Assembly (NCBI RefSeq): GCF_910591885.1
Contig: NC_063272.1
Location: 7,018,364-7,082,363 of the forward strand
Origin: Bombus terrestris
Taxonomy: Eukaryota; Arthropoda; Insecta; Hymenoptera; Apidae
Reading direction: 5' to 3'
DNA: 64,000 bases
A model generated the notes under the pieces. It had not been told where the DNA came from and searched no databases. It saw only the letters and a program-made list of their open reading frames with translations. Positions 10,951 through 24,044 of the stretch are shown piece after piece (position 1 is the first letter of the stretch; every line of letters begins with the position of its first letter). The position numbers and the translations under genes are program-made.

Positions 10951-13900
10951 ATGGACTTCCTTGGCAGCAAATATTATAACATTAATCAGCAACTTCTACT
11001 GCTGACTGGTTTGTGGCCGTACGAAAAGTCCAAATTAACGGTCATTCTTAACTTCTATATGCTGGCGGCCTTTATAGTTGGTTTGATCATTCAGGTATAC
11101 TTAATCCTCTTATAAGACGGTTCGCTGAAAACACGACTTCGATATAACACGATGAAAAAATTGCGATAACCCTCCTATAACACGATATCCTTGTAACATG
11201 GTTTCGATTACGACACGAATTAAGCGTGTTATTGAAGGATGGCCCGCATTTCCTTTAATCTTGCAATTTTTTGTGTTTGTTACTGTGGGCTTTCCTGCAA
11301 GTTTCTCTTGCAAGTTCAATCTATTATGAAATATTTTCGCGAGCCAGTGTAGGTATTATTCAACAATAAACAGGTAACAAACAATTACAGCTAACGAATA
11401 TTTTCACCTCGGTGTACAATATTGACGACTTCATTTCCTATTCTGCCTACATGATACTAACAGCAATGTACATACTGAAATACTGCACGTTTTGTTGTCA
11501 GACCGAAAAAGTGAGTTATATATACTAACGTGTGGTCGTTGGTAGACAAGTGTAGTGAATTAAGGAGTTTTGTTTCCAAATGCAGATAAAGATATTGTTT
11601 GAACTCGTCAAACATGATTGGAACGATATTCAACACAACGAAAACGAATTGGATATGTTACGGAGTCGTACGTCTACTGGAAAGCTCATTACGATAGTTG
11701 CCACAAGTAAATTTATTTTACGAATAGAGAGATGTGAAAATTTAAAACACTCGAAAATCAATCATTTTTCGCTTCCATTGTTATTTTATCCATGATCTTT
11801 TGTTATATGATTTTTGCACATTTTTTAACGTATTAATGAACAATTTTTAGCCCAGCTAAGCCTATGTGTTCTATATATAAATACTTTTCGACTTTCTGCA
11901 TGCTTATCTTTATATTACAATATATTACTCTTAAGGTGAAGTCAGCTCATGCCTAGTGATTTTAATGATCCTAGACACTTTAGTATTTATGTTATGGTCA
12001 TCTTCATAATTTCAGCAATAATTGTCATGACTTCGATTCTGTTTGCTGTATCTCAATTGCTGCCAGTCATTATCGATATCATAATACCTGTAAACGAATC
12101 TCGATCGACCCACTTGGCCAATATGACGTTTATTATCATACGATATAAGAACTCCTCTTATTTTGGATTATTTTCTTTGATTATTGTTAATATTTTGGGA
12201 GCAATAGTGATGACAACCACTGAAACGACTTACGTGATACTCGGTCAACACCTTGTTGGGATGTTTACAGTCGCAGGGTAAGAAATATTAACTACAACTT
12301 CTTTATTCTACCTATATTAATTACAACATCATTACTTATGACTTTTAATTGTAATTGAACATTTAACATTTTGTAATTATAACATTTAGCAAATTTTTAA
12401 AAGTATTTTTTACACTCTCTTACCCGAATTTGATTTTCAAAAAAAGAAATATATATATATATCTTATCATTCTTTTAAATTGTAATACTCATTAAGATAT
12501 TTTTCATGTTTCAGTAATAAAATTGAACATGCGTTAGATTGTGACAAATATGAATTGTCTCCCACACGTAAGAACATCGTGATTTTCTTAAGAATTGTAA
12601 ACGCTGTGAACACGCACAAACGATGTCTCACGTTAGTATCTATAATTTTTAGTCGTTGAATGATATTTATACGTGTTAGCAGGTATAAAACTGCATTGAT
12701 AAATAGGTAATATATTCAGTACGAAGAAGAACGATTGTTTATTTCATGGTTACCGTTACGTGAGCTAAGTGTAAGAGATCATTATGGCAATTGCATAAAA
12801 TTATTATAACTATAAACATTTCACGAAATAAATATTTCTATTCTAAAATTTCTAATCGCCATTAAGCAAAAGATGCGCCGTTACAATATAACTAAACATT
12901 CCTATCGATTGCTATAGGAGTATAGGATTGCAATAGATCCTGTAGATTACTATCTAAAGAACCCATTTAATTTCTTGTATTTAGCAAAATATCAAGTCCC
13001 TTGATTTGATTCATTTAAAATACTTCTACAGTAATATTAAAAATTTTCTTCTAACTGTACGAGGAGTAAAGAAAATATTCCAAAGTGTTTGCATTAAAAG
13101 AATAAAGAAGAAGAAAATATAAATATATTTTTTATACAAATACGTTTTGTTGCTTCAAAATATATAGAGTATACATGATATTTTATGTTGTTAAAGGTTT
13201 TTTAAAGGCTTAACGAACACTTTCGTGATGACTTACACAATTCTGCTTTTTCTCGGCATGGTTTCTCTTATTGTTCATCTCATTTACGTGAGTAACTGTT
13301 CTTCTTTATAAAAAAGAAAGATGAGTATTAGAAAAGCCTTGCAGGGAAGGAATGGATAGAATCAATTAAATAGTAAATCTCCAGAATGGCAACTGAATTG
13401 GTTTCTTTCAATAACAGGTGTACGAACTGATATTTCTCGCGTTTAATGTAAAAAAAGCTCTGATAATCTCAGTAGTAATTATCCTTCATTTCGGCATACT
13501 GTATTTTGGTAACTTCACCTCACAAAATATTCGAGATCACCATGCTGCTATTTTCTTTTACGCGTGAGTACTTCATTTTTCTGGTTTTTACTTAGAATAC
13601 AAATTATTTGTATTTTCACGTGTTGTAATTCGCATGTTTACAAGATTTTCTTTAAGTTATTTAACAAAGAGAAAGAGATGATATAACAATAAAAAATCTA
13701 AAATCTAAAAATAAAATACATGATGGAAATATTTTGATTTAGTTACAAGTAAAGAAATATAAATAAGTAATTTTTTAGTTCCCTAAGAGTATCAGAATTG
13801 TCATAACTGTAAAGAGATACTTCTTACAACGAATTAGAATAAACATTATGTGACGTCTTATACGAATTCTTACGAAAGATTTTACTAACTTTAGATACAG

Positions 13901-14213
13901 TTACAGATTGTGTTTCGCATATTTACAGATACAGCGCGAAATGGTATGAAGCTCCCGTGTGGATACAAAAACTATATCTTTTCTTAATGATAGAAACTAC
14001 AATCGACATAAAAATAATTCTTGGTTTCTATACCCCATCGGTAGAAGGTTTCTTCAGGGTATCTATAATTTGCTGAATTTTATATCTATTTTTACTGCCA
14101 TTAACTTTGGGTAATTTTACATTCGTCATTGAGATCGAAAACTCTTTTTCTAGCTTGTAAATTTAAGCGTCAGCTATCTTATGGCGTTTCATTCTATGCA
14201 AACAACGAAATAA
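10951..14213 (+). CDS. Odorant receptor, nine exons, apparently intact (396 aa)
   Basis: Exons: 10951-11094, 11391-11510, 11586-11706, 12016-12277, 12515-12631, 13197-13287, 13418-13563, 13929-14058, 14154-14213. All joins keep frame (phases 0,0,1,2,2,0,2,0). Exon 1 starts MDFLGSKYYNINQQ and has GLWPY at residues 20-24. Exons 1-2 give the first two membrane segments, exon 4 holds the next two with the linking loop (PVNESRSTHL), and exons 6-7 give hydrophobic segments. Exon 8 shows WYEAPVWIQK and exon 9 reads SYLMAFHSM before the stop. Known: 7tm_6 receptors act with Orco as ligand-gated channels in olfactory dendrites. Oddities: the exon 8 donor is a weak GTATCT and the exon is one codon shorter than in its neighbours; the tail after the SYxM motif is a few residues longer. 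AATAAA at 14254-14259 may be its poly(A) signal. The ligand is unknown. Confidence 0.9.
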
Positions 14214-15466
14214 GAAATTTTTATATTAGTCGACGAGCTCACAAATTTAATTCAATAAATAATGTTTCAGTTAATAAACTGCAATTTACATTCTTCCTTT
14301 TTCTAATACGTGACACGAAAAAGCATTTTTTAACTTCGGTTTCAAAGTTAATATTTTATGGGAGTATAAAAACAGCAGCTCCTCGCTTTTGTTTGAGTAA
14401 GGTCAAGACCCTCGCTTATGAAACGTTTATTTTTTCACAAGAGTCCTTATATCGATTTCCCTTTGCATACCGTACTTTCCCCGTGACACATATTCGCACC
14501 CCTCCACGACGAATCGATATCTTCTGACACACAAAAGGAACTTCTTTCTAAGAAATCTTCATCCTCCTATCCTTTCTCTTTTATCGAATTTGTATCAAAA
14601 TCACTGAATAACATTATTTAACATATATTGATATATTTCTTTTCCTATAATACAGCGAGTACTTTGATATAAGAAGATAATTCTGCAGAATATTTCTTTC
14701 GTATTAACTCCACGATTAGGTACATCAGTGGCAGATGTAACAATTAATATTACTTTTTATTCAACTATAAATTATTATGCAAATTTATATATTTGGGGAT
14801 ATATTTAAAGATAATGGAATCTAGGCAGAGAATTATTTTATCCACTAAATATTATAAATGAAATACATAAAAATCCGCAGTTTACTTTCTATAAGAATTC
14901 TGTTGCATTGGAATTTTAAAGAAATTTCATTACAATCTTATTAAAAATCAACTGTCTCATCTGACAATCGGTTTCTCAAAATCTGAAAACATTTGACATA
15001 CCGTAGAAAAAGGTTCTAACGCACAGAACACACAAAAGTTATCTATGATACATGTCGAAATATTTTCGCGAATCACTGTGCACAGATAAGTATACAACAA
15101 ACAACAATCAGAGGTAGTTGAAAAATATAAAAAATCTGTATTTGTGTGAATTGCAGAAAATAGGAAGTGATGTCGAGACACTTGGCGCGACAGTAATTAT
15201 AATTTCACCCCTAGATATATTTCTTTTACCTTCGGTAGAATTTCTTTTTTCACCCTCGCTACATAAGAAGCCGATGCAACTATCGATTCATGCAAATTGC
15301 CCGTGCTGTCAATCATTTTTGCCACTTCTCTCGATATTTTCCCCTCCTCTCTCTTGATATTTTGCCACCTCCTTCTCCGTATCTTGCCATAAATTCAGAA
15401 AGGGGGGATTGTATACCTGGCAACCGATTGATCTAAACACACTCGTGCTTCAAACTTCGTAGGAGA
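14214..15466. other. Intergenic between OR genes
   Basis: AT-rich, with a pyrimidine-rich stretch at about 15200-15370. No exon-like sequence was found beyond the end of the upstream receptor. Confidence 0.45.
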
Positions 15467-18400
15467 ATGACGTGCTTCAGGAGATCGGACTACTCGTTCA
15501 TGAAGAAGCTTCTGCTGGTTTTAGGATTCTGGCCAACTCCAAACTCGAAGTTTCGTCTATTTCGAGTCACTTTCATTTATACGGTTTACATCGGTTATCT
15601 ACTGCTCGAGGTAATCATAATAATAACTATTTTACATGACACGTTCACACGACGCAAATATTACGTTCTACTCTTTACAACTTTACGGCATATACTATAC
15701 ATTCAAATGTTTCGATGTAACATGCTATAATGTTATTTTAATTTTATTTTGATTCTATTGCAATTTGATTTTATGTCGTTGTTATCTAGTCATTTATGCT
15801 GGACGAAACTTGTTGATCGGTGAAATTCCTTATTTTATTAATAGTGACGGTAATCAGCAGTGTTCATCGCAGTGAAAGTGTTTGAATGATCTTTCGCGAA
15901 AATTATGTTCTTCTATTTCATTAGATAGTAACACATCGCATATATATTTCAAAAGTGTCACGACTCAAATTAACTTTGCTCTGTCTTGGAAGAAAGTCAG
16001 AACAAGGGAGATTGGACAAAAACGATGTTCCAGACCAAACTATGGACCAGAGTTTCTGAGGATGATGTTATTTTTTTAAAAACGTATGTGATGTAAATAC
16101 GGGACCAATTTATGTTGCGAGTCAATGTATCGTTCGGCGAATTTCAGTGAAATATGCGAAAGCATTTGATGTGAAAGTGTTTGAAGAATATGTAAATATA
16201 TAAAAGATCGAATTTGTAACGACGGTAAATTTATTGTGAACGAGAAACACTACTCGAGCTTTCAGTGGACATTTTTCACGTCGGTGTGAACAGACGCGTA
16301 AAGCACTAAAATTCTTATAATATCGTGAATCCATTTCCGAATATATAATTACGTTTCCCTAAACGTCGAAATTAATTTTGTGAAAAGTGTTTGCATATTT
16401 CTGGCAGTTGAAAATAGATTGAAATCTGAAATCACATGGTAATCTGTTATGATTAGTAGTTTTAGAGCTATAGCGAGAGGGCCGAATTGATATTTAGATT
16501 AATTTGTGAGTTGTGTCTTTAATTGTGGAATTGTAATTGTACGTTACACCGATGTAATTAACGAGAATGCTATAGCGCGTATTGATCTGAAATATTCACT
16601 TAAACGGACCAGTGTACTTTTTCAAGCATCGCATACGAAAATTATAATTTTCTCAAGCACACGTATATTTTTAGACAACATGGTTTTACACGTTTGAGTG
16701 CGACATGAATTGCGTGGCGAATGTTCTGTCCATTTTTGTACTGATATGATGACAGTTTTCAAATACTTCTTTCATCATAGACATATGACTGCTGTAAGTT
16801 TCCGTTTGCAACGTTAAATTTGTTATTTAGAAAATTTACAATTTTTATTTTTATTTTGCAATTAACAATTACCATTCAATATTAATAAAAATGAACATTC
16901 ACGATCCTATTGTTAGGTATATACTTTGTACACAGCGATCGACTTCGACTGGAAATTCTTGAAAAACGATAAACCGAGCATCGAAATTATTCGAAAATAC
17001 GCAGAGTTGGTGCATACTATATCGATATCGCTGATGAGTATGAAATTCATACCGAAACAAAAATATTCATTTCTGGTATCAATTTTGCGGTGTAAAAATA
17101 TGTATGAATTTCAGTTTTCATGTGTTCCGGTAGCATTGTAATGGTTTTCATGTATCAGGCACTGCCTGTTCTTCAAATACCAGAAGAAAATTATACTAGA
17201 TTCTGGCAACGACCGTTTGCTTTGAAAGCATTAGGGAAAGCTATAAGTTATCCTACTCTTTATCTGATCTCCTTGAATGTATTGCTTAATGGTATAATCT
17301 TGACAGCTTTGGAAATAACTTTTATGGCTTTGTCAGAGCACATATGTGGATTGTTCAAAATTACAAGGTAAAAATAAAACTAATCGGTAGGTGTATGTAA
17401 ATCTGTTTTATACTATTACCTCAATGTACTGTAATGTTCACGTTATAACGAGTAATTATTTACATTTTATATATTACATTATACATATGTACATTTTATT
17501 TTATATCTATATTTTATTACGTGAACGATTTTCAGTGGGATTATGTACGTATGTTGGACACAAAATAATTAAGTCGATTAAATGTTTCTGAGCATTTTCC
17601 GTGAATAATATCAAAAATTAAAACATTATATGTACACTGCACATACCGAATGCTACTTACAATACGGTTTAATTTGTAAATTAGATATATTTTATATTGG
17701 CGATAATGACCATTAATAGAATAAAACATTCGGAATTATAAAGGCTACTATTATCCTTCTAACCATGCACGAAGGAATCATTAACAGCTTGGTGGGAATT
17801 TTATATCCAATTGTACTATTTTAATTTTTTCCAACGGAACTGAATATTTTCAAGAATTTCACTTAATTTTTTTTATTTAATTGCCGGTATTTCTTAAATC
17901 TTTAGAATTAATTTAAAATTTCAAGTAATATTTACAACATGTGATAATCCCGGGAAAAAGTAAATTTCGCCGTAAGCATGTGGTTAGAAAATTAATTAAT
18001 TATAAAATTATAAAAAAACTGATGTGCAATTTTTATGTCACTTTGATGTTTTTAATGTAGCACTATGTTATAATTATATAGTTACAGCATTATTAAGCAA
18101 CTTGATAAAAGAGAATCAATGAATGATATCAATGTTTATGCATATTCCACTTCGGTGTAGCTATCACTTGAGGTACACTGCAAACGAATATATTACGGAA
18201 ATTTCTGGATGCGAGAAAAGTAATGACGTTTACACGAAGATACTATTCGCCGTGCGTGTTCACATAAAAGCGACGAAGTTAGTAGATACCTGCGATAATT
18301 TCTTATTATATCCACTAAGAATTGGGACTAGCCTGTTTTCAATCTTTTAAGGCATGTACAAGTCATATGGGACATGTTTGGAATACATTACGTCATTCTA

Positions 18401-19078
18401 TTAGTTTTTGGTATCATCGGAGGAACCATGGTGTTTGTGAGCGTGAGTAACATTGAATTTTCATGTCAGCGACATAAATAATAATTTTTTCACTACGTGT
18501 TAATAATTATTGATATATATACAAATATATAAGTGGAGTTTCCCTCTCTCCCCCTCTCTCTCTCTCTGAATGTATTAATCAAATTTATTAAACAAAGGTT
18601 GATATGTCCTATGACTTTCGAGCAGGCAAAAATATACATGCTGTTTCTTCGTTTTTTAATATTTTTCAACGTACCAATTATTTTTACGATTTCGCAACAA
18701 ATCTTATCTCTTGAAAGAGTGTTTCGAAATGAACGAAAAATACATGTGACTTTTTACACAGAAACGCGTTCTTAGAGGAAATATTTAAAGAAACGTGTCA
18801 AGAAGATAATCGTGTTTGCTATATCGAATTTCCACGAACTTAGCACAAACTTTTCAGGAAGCACAACCACAAGTATTCATTTAATTATGACATTTGGCAC
18901 TGATTTATGTGAAAGCTCTCGTTATATCAAATCAAATCCATCCCAATAGTTCTATTGATTGAACTAGTGTCAGAGTATAAATGCAGAAAGTAGATGTTTG
19001 TAAAATTTGTTTCTTACATTACAGGTCATAAACACAACGTTTTCGTATGTCACGTTCTTCTATTCCGCAAAAAACTAA
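15467..19078 (+). pseudogene. Odorant receptor pseudogene retaining all nine exons
   Basis: Exons: 15467-15610 (MTCFRRSDYSFMKK.., GFWPT), 16675-16793, 16917-17037, 17115-17367, 18161-18277, 18352-18442, about 18597-18743, about 18818-18923 and 19025-19078. Exons 1, 3, 4, 5 and 6 have normal lengths and good splice sites. Lesions: exon 2 is 119 bp instead of 120, giving TGATGA at 16747-16752 after the run VANVLSIFVLI, and the OR-like sequence (MTVFKYFFHHRHM) resumes in another frame. The OR-like frame of exon 7 is one base off the expected phase. Exon 8 has a TAG at 18841-18843 and a further frame change. Exon 9 (VINTTFSYVTFFYSAKN) looks normal. The exon 8 stop is shared with the duplicate at 1385, so that lesion predates the duplication. 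The 1-bp exon 2 deletion alone could be an assembly error, but together these lesions indicate a pseudogene. Confidence 0.85.
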
Positions 19079-21977
19079 CGTTTTTAAAAAAGCTGATAAA
19101 AGACGGATCGAGACATAAATGATGTTTGCCCTAATAATTTTGACATTTAACAGTCTGTTACGTATCATTGATGTTGTTTGCACAATATATGAAATTATTC
19201 TTGACATATTACTGTTTATAACTGTATTTTCGGAAATTAAAAAAATTGTTGTAAATTGTCTTTTATATTTTTACCCCTTCTTTGTGGATTTTAAAATATT
19301 TCTACGTATTAGATTGTATTTATTAATTGTAGGGATAATAGATATTTACTTACACTCGTGAACGTCTATGAACATTCCATTTAGATTCATCCAATTATGG
19401 ACAAACAAAGGTGATCTCTTCGAACTAATTGGAAATTTTTCGATAAACGATGGAAAATATGGTTTTTTGAAGGACATCCAAACAAATCTGCGAATAAACA
19501 TCATATTAATCATTTGAAAAATTATTTCGCCAGTAACGGAGGTAACATAATATTCTATTAAATATTTTTGTAAATCATTAGAAGTACTGTATTTATATGT
19601 ACATATACAAATGTCATGTAATAATTATCTATTAATTTAATGCACAAATTTTATGTTATGCACAAAATCGTTTTCATCCAATTTAATTAATGAAGATACA
19701 TATGGAACTATTTGTACTCCGTGGTAGTGGTCGAAGTTCTTATCCGCTATGTCAGGAATGCATATTGATTTTTGATAAGCAAATTGTACTTTGCGTTGAT
19801 ACTCCACTTTTAAGCAGATTATATTAATTTAATTTCCGTTATGTAAATGTAATTTAAGATTATATACACGAAGGGTGCCAATATGGTTAAAGTTTAATTT
19901 CTATCAAAACGTAATCAGATATTAGAGATTGTAATAATTAATATCTTTAATTCACAAATTTTTAAGAATTTATTGAACCTTTTTCCTTTTCCAGCCGCGG
20001 TCAACGTCGAGATCATGTTACACATATTCCATTGCATAAATGTGCAATTCAATAAACAAAAACATTTGCATTTTTCCCACTCATTTTGATGAGCTAACTT
20101 ACCGACCGAAGAATAGACTGTGACCCAAATCTAATCCAAGTCCGGATTTTCCGATACTGCGAAATACCATGTACAAGAAAGAATTTACGTGTACAAAAGA
20201 AACGTGTTTCAATACTTAATGTAACATAGGTTAATTATCATAAATAAAGCTACTTTCCTTTCGGTTCTGTAGTTCCATAACCAAAAAAAAACACTAAATA
20301 AAAAATATGAAATAACACTAAAAAAAAGCACACAATCTCGTACTATGGCAGGCAACGCGCAAAGTTTCTGTTCTGGAAAGACATTATCCGACAGCATTAA
20401 ACATCAAGCAACAGCGTGGACAACATATAGCATGTTCTTCTGAAACTCTTTAAAGCAGAACAGTAGAATCGAATAACCACGCTTCATGTTTCTACATTAT
20501 ATGTCACTGTCCAATGTCAAACGATCACACCATGGTTCGCAAATCTTAATTTTCCATTAATCTTTAGAAAATTGGACTTGTACGAGATTTTTCGTTAAAT
20601 CCACATTTTCTAGCTACGTTGATCGGATTAACACTTTTAAGATGAAATTCTCTTTCAATACATTCACCGCTGTCAATGCATACTGTGCATCGCGTCGGTA
20701 CAATTATTTAAGCAATACTATGGACAGAACTATTTTATTTTTATTTTTGTGCTCTTCTGGCATTGGCAGAAAGATATTATTGTGCTTGCTAAAAATGTCA
20801 AGTAATGCGGGCAATTATTAATGATTTTGTCAATTATTGTAACCAAAAGTACAGCTGTCTATTGAAAACTATTGGAAAAAGATTGAAAGAAAATGTGAAG
20901 TATACTTGCCTTTGATTGCAACCTGTTGCATTCGCGTCAAAATTTCTAAAACATTAACGTGGCTTAACGTTCTATTAGTTTGATCATCAGCCATGGATTC
21001 TCAACTATGTCCTCTTCGAGAACAGACTCGTACACACAAGCTCTATGCATCACTGTTGAGAATAGGGAGCAACTTGTTGCACAGTGAATCAGGAATGGGC
21101 AAGTATACTGCAGTGGGGACGATCATGCGTGAAACAGACGGACACGGAAGGGAAATTGACGTCATTAAATTTCCATAACATTGGAAACAGGCCATCGGTC
21201 GGTTTCCCAGCTCCAATTCATTCAAACGTAAAAACACAACAAACGGTTGCACGAGTTCTCACAAAGTATGCAATCAACTCCACGATTTCATCCCTAAGAT
21301 AAAACATTGTAGAAATCGCACACCGGTCGATTAATGGAACTGCAGCTTTTAAAAGCTATTTGTTTCTCCTTCATTTCGTTTACTAGTTGCATTAAGTTAC
21401 ATTAAGGTTCTTTAACTTTTCAAACGCCTCAAGCAAGAAAAATGTAGCCGAGTTAATATACGAGATAGAAGGGAAATCGGAAGAACTTGTTGCAAGTCCA
21501 CTGCCATAGACGAGTTTTAGCCTCCCCGTAACGATGGAGGATCCGTAAAATCCTAGACTCAATAAGATTTTCTTATCGGTGGTCGAACTCCTGCTATACG
21601 ATAATTCGTGACTAACGAAAATGAAAGAAGTTTTTGCGCTGCGATGATGGTCTGTTCTATAATGTGTCCAGTATGTGTCTTTATTTTATTAATTTAGATA
21701 TTTTTACATTTCCTTTTTTAAGATTCAAGGTTCCTTTTAATTCAACGCCTTCGAATTTATAGATAAAGGGCATTGCAGAAATCCTTCGAGACAACTAGCG
21801 GTGTTTAAAAGTAACGAGGATGGACGACAAATAGTTTTTAGATATGCGGAGAAAGAAAAACTCCTGTGTATAATATTGACATGTAAGAAATTCTGTTTCG
21901 AGTTTTCAACGAAACACTTCTTTATCTCTTTTATATTTTTGTCCATCTTTCTTGGTACCTTTTTGATAATGGAATTA
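18589..21977 (+). repeat. Segmental duplication, copy 2 (about 3.4 kb; partner at 1133-4629)
   Basis: This copy is in its natural context: its left end lies in intron 6 of the OR pseudogene, whose exons 7-9 are the first part of the block. The remaining sequence to 21977 is non-coding as far as I can see. The alignment to copy 1 is nearly continuous, with small indels and one 105-base length difference near 19771. The copies lie 17.5 kb apart in the same orientation, with two OR loci between them. Copy 2 is probably the source, because only here is the OR tail joined to matching upstream exons. Confidence 0.93.
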
Positions 21978-24044
21978 TTTATACGTGCCATGTATTGCCG
22001 TTTTATTGTTTCTTTCCTTGCTTTTCCCTTCTTTATTTTGCAAAATAACGTTGAGTTATTGGTTGTTGAATAGTCGTGAATATATTGACTAAATTTGTGT
22101 ATTACTGTTGATTAATAATCTATTATTGCATCTATCTAAAATATCGTGTAAAATGTATTGTGAAAAATCGCAGAGTAACTGCAAATATTGTCTCGTTCAA
22201 AAATCATCCTTTTAAAATAATAATATGTACATATATTTACCTATAAATAGAAGTTTTCATTTAATTCATCGAAATCAGCAATTTCATATCGTTGCAGTAA
22301 TGGTTGACTTATCGGAATGCCGCTGGCTATTACCTGCGAATAATAAAACCTCCGGCTATGGATATTTGCAAATTGTCTACAAATTTCTATACAACTTCAA
22401 AGTATATTACCGCCAATAAAATATACACTGGCATTACATCATTCGAGGCGGTTTTCCTCTTTTTTGGGGAACAACGGCCACATTATGATCCGAAATAATA
22501 GTAGTCGTTTTACTCATCACGTGGTCGCGCTGTTTAAGGTGGTTCGATAAGAAATAATGGTAGTAATTCATTTTATTATCTTAATTTCATTGCAGTATGC
22601 ACAAAAGACAGAGACGTAACATTCTCCGTTTTTATGTTAACTTACGTTATGCATTAAATGAGCGTCATGTAAAAATGTGATTATTTTATTTGTTTCAGGT
22701 AAGTAACGTTGATCGTCTTAGAAGAGAGAATAAATTACTCATTGAACAAAACCTAAAGCAACCTAAAGGTATCGTGAACATGTATTATTTCCTCTGCTAA
22801 CGAATGTTATAAAATATCTAAGATATTGGATTGGCAACTAAGTGATTGCGGATTTTGTCATTAGGTGGTATTGACAAAATCAGCAATCACTTAGTTGCCA
22901 ACCCCATAATACATGGAGAAAAAATTAAGAAAAAATTAGTAACATTAATAATTGACGCAGTGTATAATACATATATCGTCGATTATAGGCTAAAATATTT
23001 ATTTGATATATTCATTGGAAAATTCTACTTATTTAGTAGAAAACCAAGTGAAGATGAAATGAAATATATATTCAAAATGATAACATAGAACATATTTTTG
23101 GGTGTAACTCGAAAACTAAAGCTCACCATCCTATATATGTATAGGAGAATGTTGTCCAAAATGATGATCTTGACAATATATTTCAAGCGCATCAAAATCG
23201 ACGAGAAGGTAACTATTTGGTATCTTGAAAGAAAAACAAATATACCTTCGTATATATATTTCGTAGTAACGATATATTAAGTATTACAAAAATACTCACG
23301 TTCCTGGCGCATTAGCACGAAATAGTCATAGTAATCACATGATTTTCACAGTTATATGACAGCGACAGTTTTATTTTGACACTGTTGCACTGATCGTATA
23401 CGCGTCGCTTTTTACGTGTTGGCTGAAAATTACTGGTTAACCGCGGAATATTAATATGACTTTAATAGTAATACAATTTTTTTTCACTTCTGGTCTTTTC
23501 TTATCCTATTTTCGTAAAATTCATTGGCTAAATTTAATCCCACTGCATATTACACATTTAGTTAACTTATTATGTTACAAAGTAAATGAAAATTAATCGC
23601 ACATAGCAACAATTTTTCTATTGTAACTTGCATCTCTACTAAAGTGCTAAAACGTTATACTCTCGCTGAAAATGTATGTGTACCCTTCCAGTTCTTCTCG
23701 TCGAATGGAGAAGAACATCCCCTTCCTTATCAACGGCACCAGCATTTCTTGCCTGCAAAAGAAAAATAGAAAATAAAGACCATGAATATCGAGATATACG
23801 TGAAAAATTTAGAGGGGAAACGCTGTAAGACGTATTAAAGCATAATTTATTCATACTAACACGCGAGGAACTGAGACAATTTTCCTCTGATATTACTTAC
23901 CCTTTGTTTATCGATCGTACTTAAATTACGGTGTCCGTCAATCATTCTCACCCCTTCGTGAGGGAGAATTATCAAAGAAATTATAGCGAGAGAATACTGA
24001 CAATTTTCAACTTAAAAATAAACAGAGGGGAGAGAACGAGTAGG
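21978..24044. other. Intergenic between OR pseudogene/duplication and next OR
   Basis: About 2 kb of AT-rich DNA. It contains the short mariner palindrome at 22826-22906 and otherwise no recognisable exon. The open frames at 22846-23088 (partly inside the palindrome) and 23639-23854 show no family features. Confidence 0.45.
22824..22908. mobile_element. Minimal mariner-derived MITE: two terminal inverted repeats around an 11-base loop
   Basis: Left arm 22831-22860 (ttggcaactaagtgattgcg, continuing ..gattttgtca) and right arm 22872-22901 are inverted complements with one mismatch in 30. The loop is ttaggtggtat. Extending outward, the ends read TTGGATTGGCAAC and TGGGGTTGGCAAC, each next to TA (22824-22825 and 22907-22908), which is the target duplication of Tc1/mariner elements. 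From memory, the GTTGGCAACTAAGT terminus is typical of mariners found in bees and ants. Nothing of a transposase remains. Confidence 0.8.

Noticed and set aside
14129..14527. 132-codon open frame overlapping the end of the first intact OR
   Set aside because: It overlaps the terminal OR exon (14154-14213) in another frame; the OR frame has the acceptor, the phase and the SYxM motif.
18088..18160. A supposed frameshift in exon 5 of the OR pseudogene when starting from the acceptor at 18087
   Set aside because: Using the acceptor at 18160 (ggtgtag) gives an intact 117-bp exon 5 of standard length, so there is no lesion in this exon.
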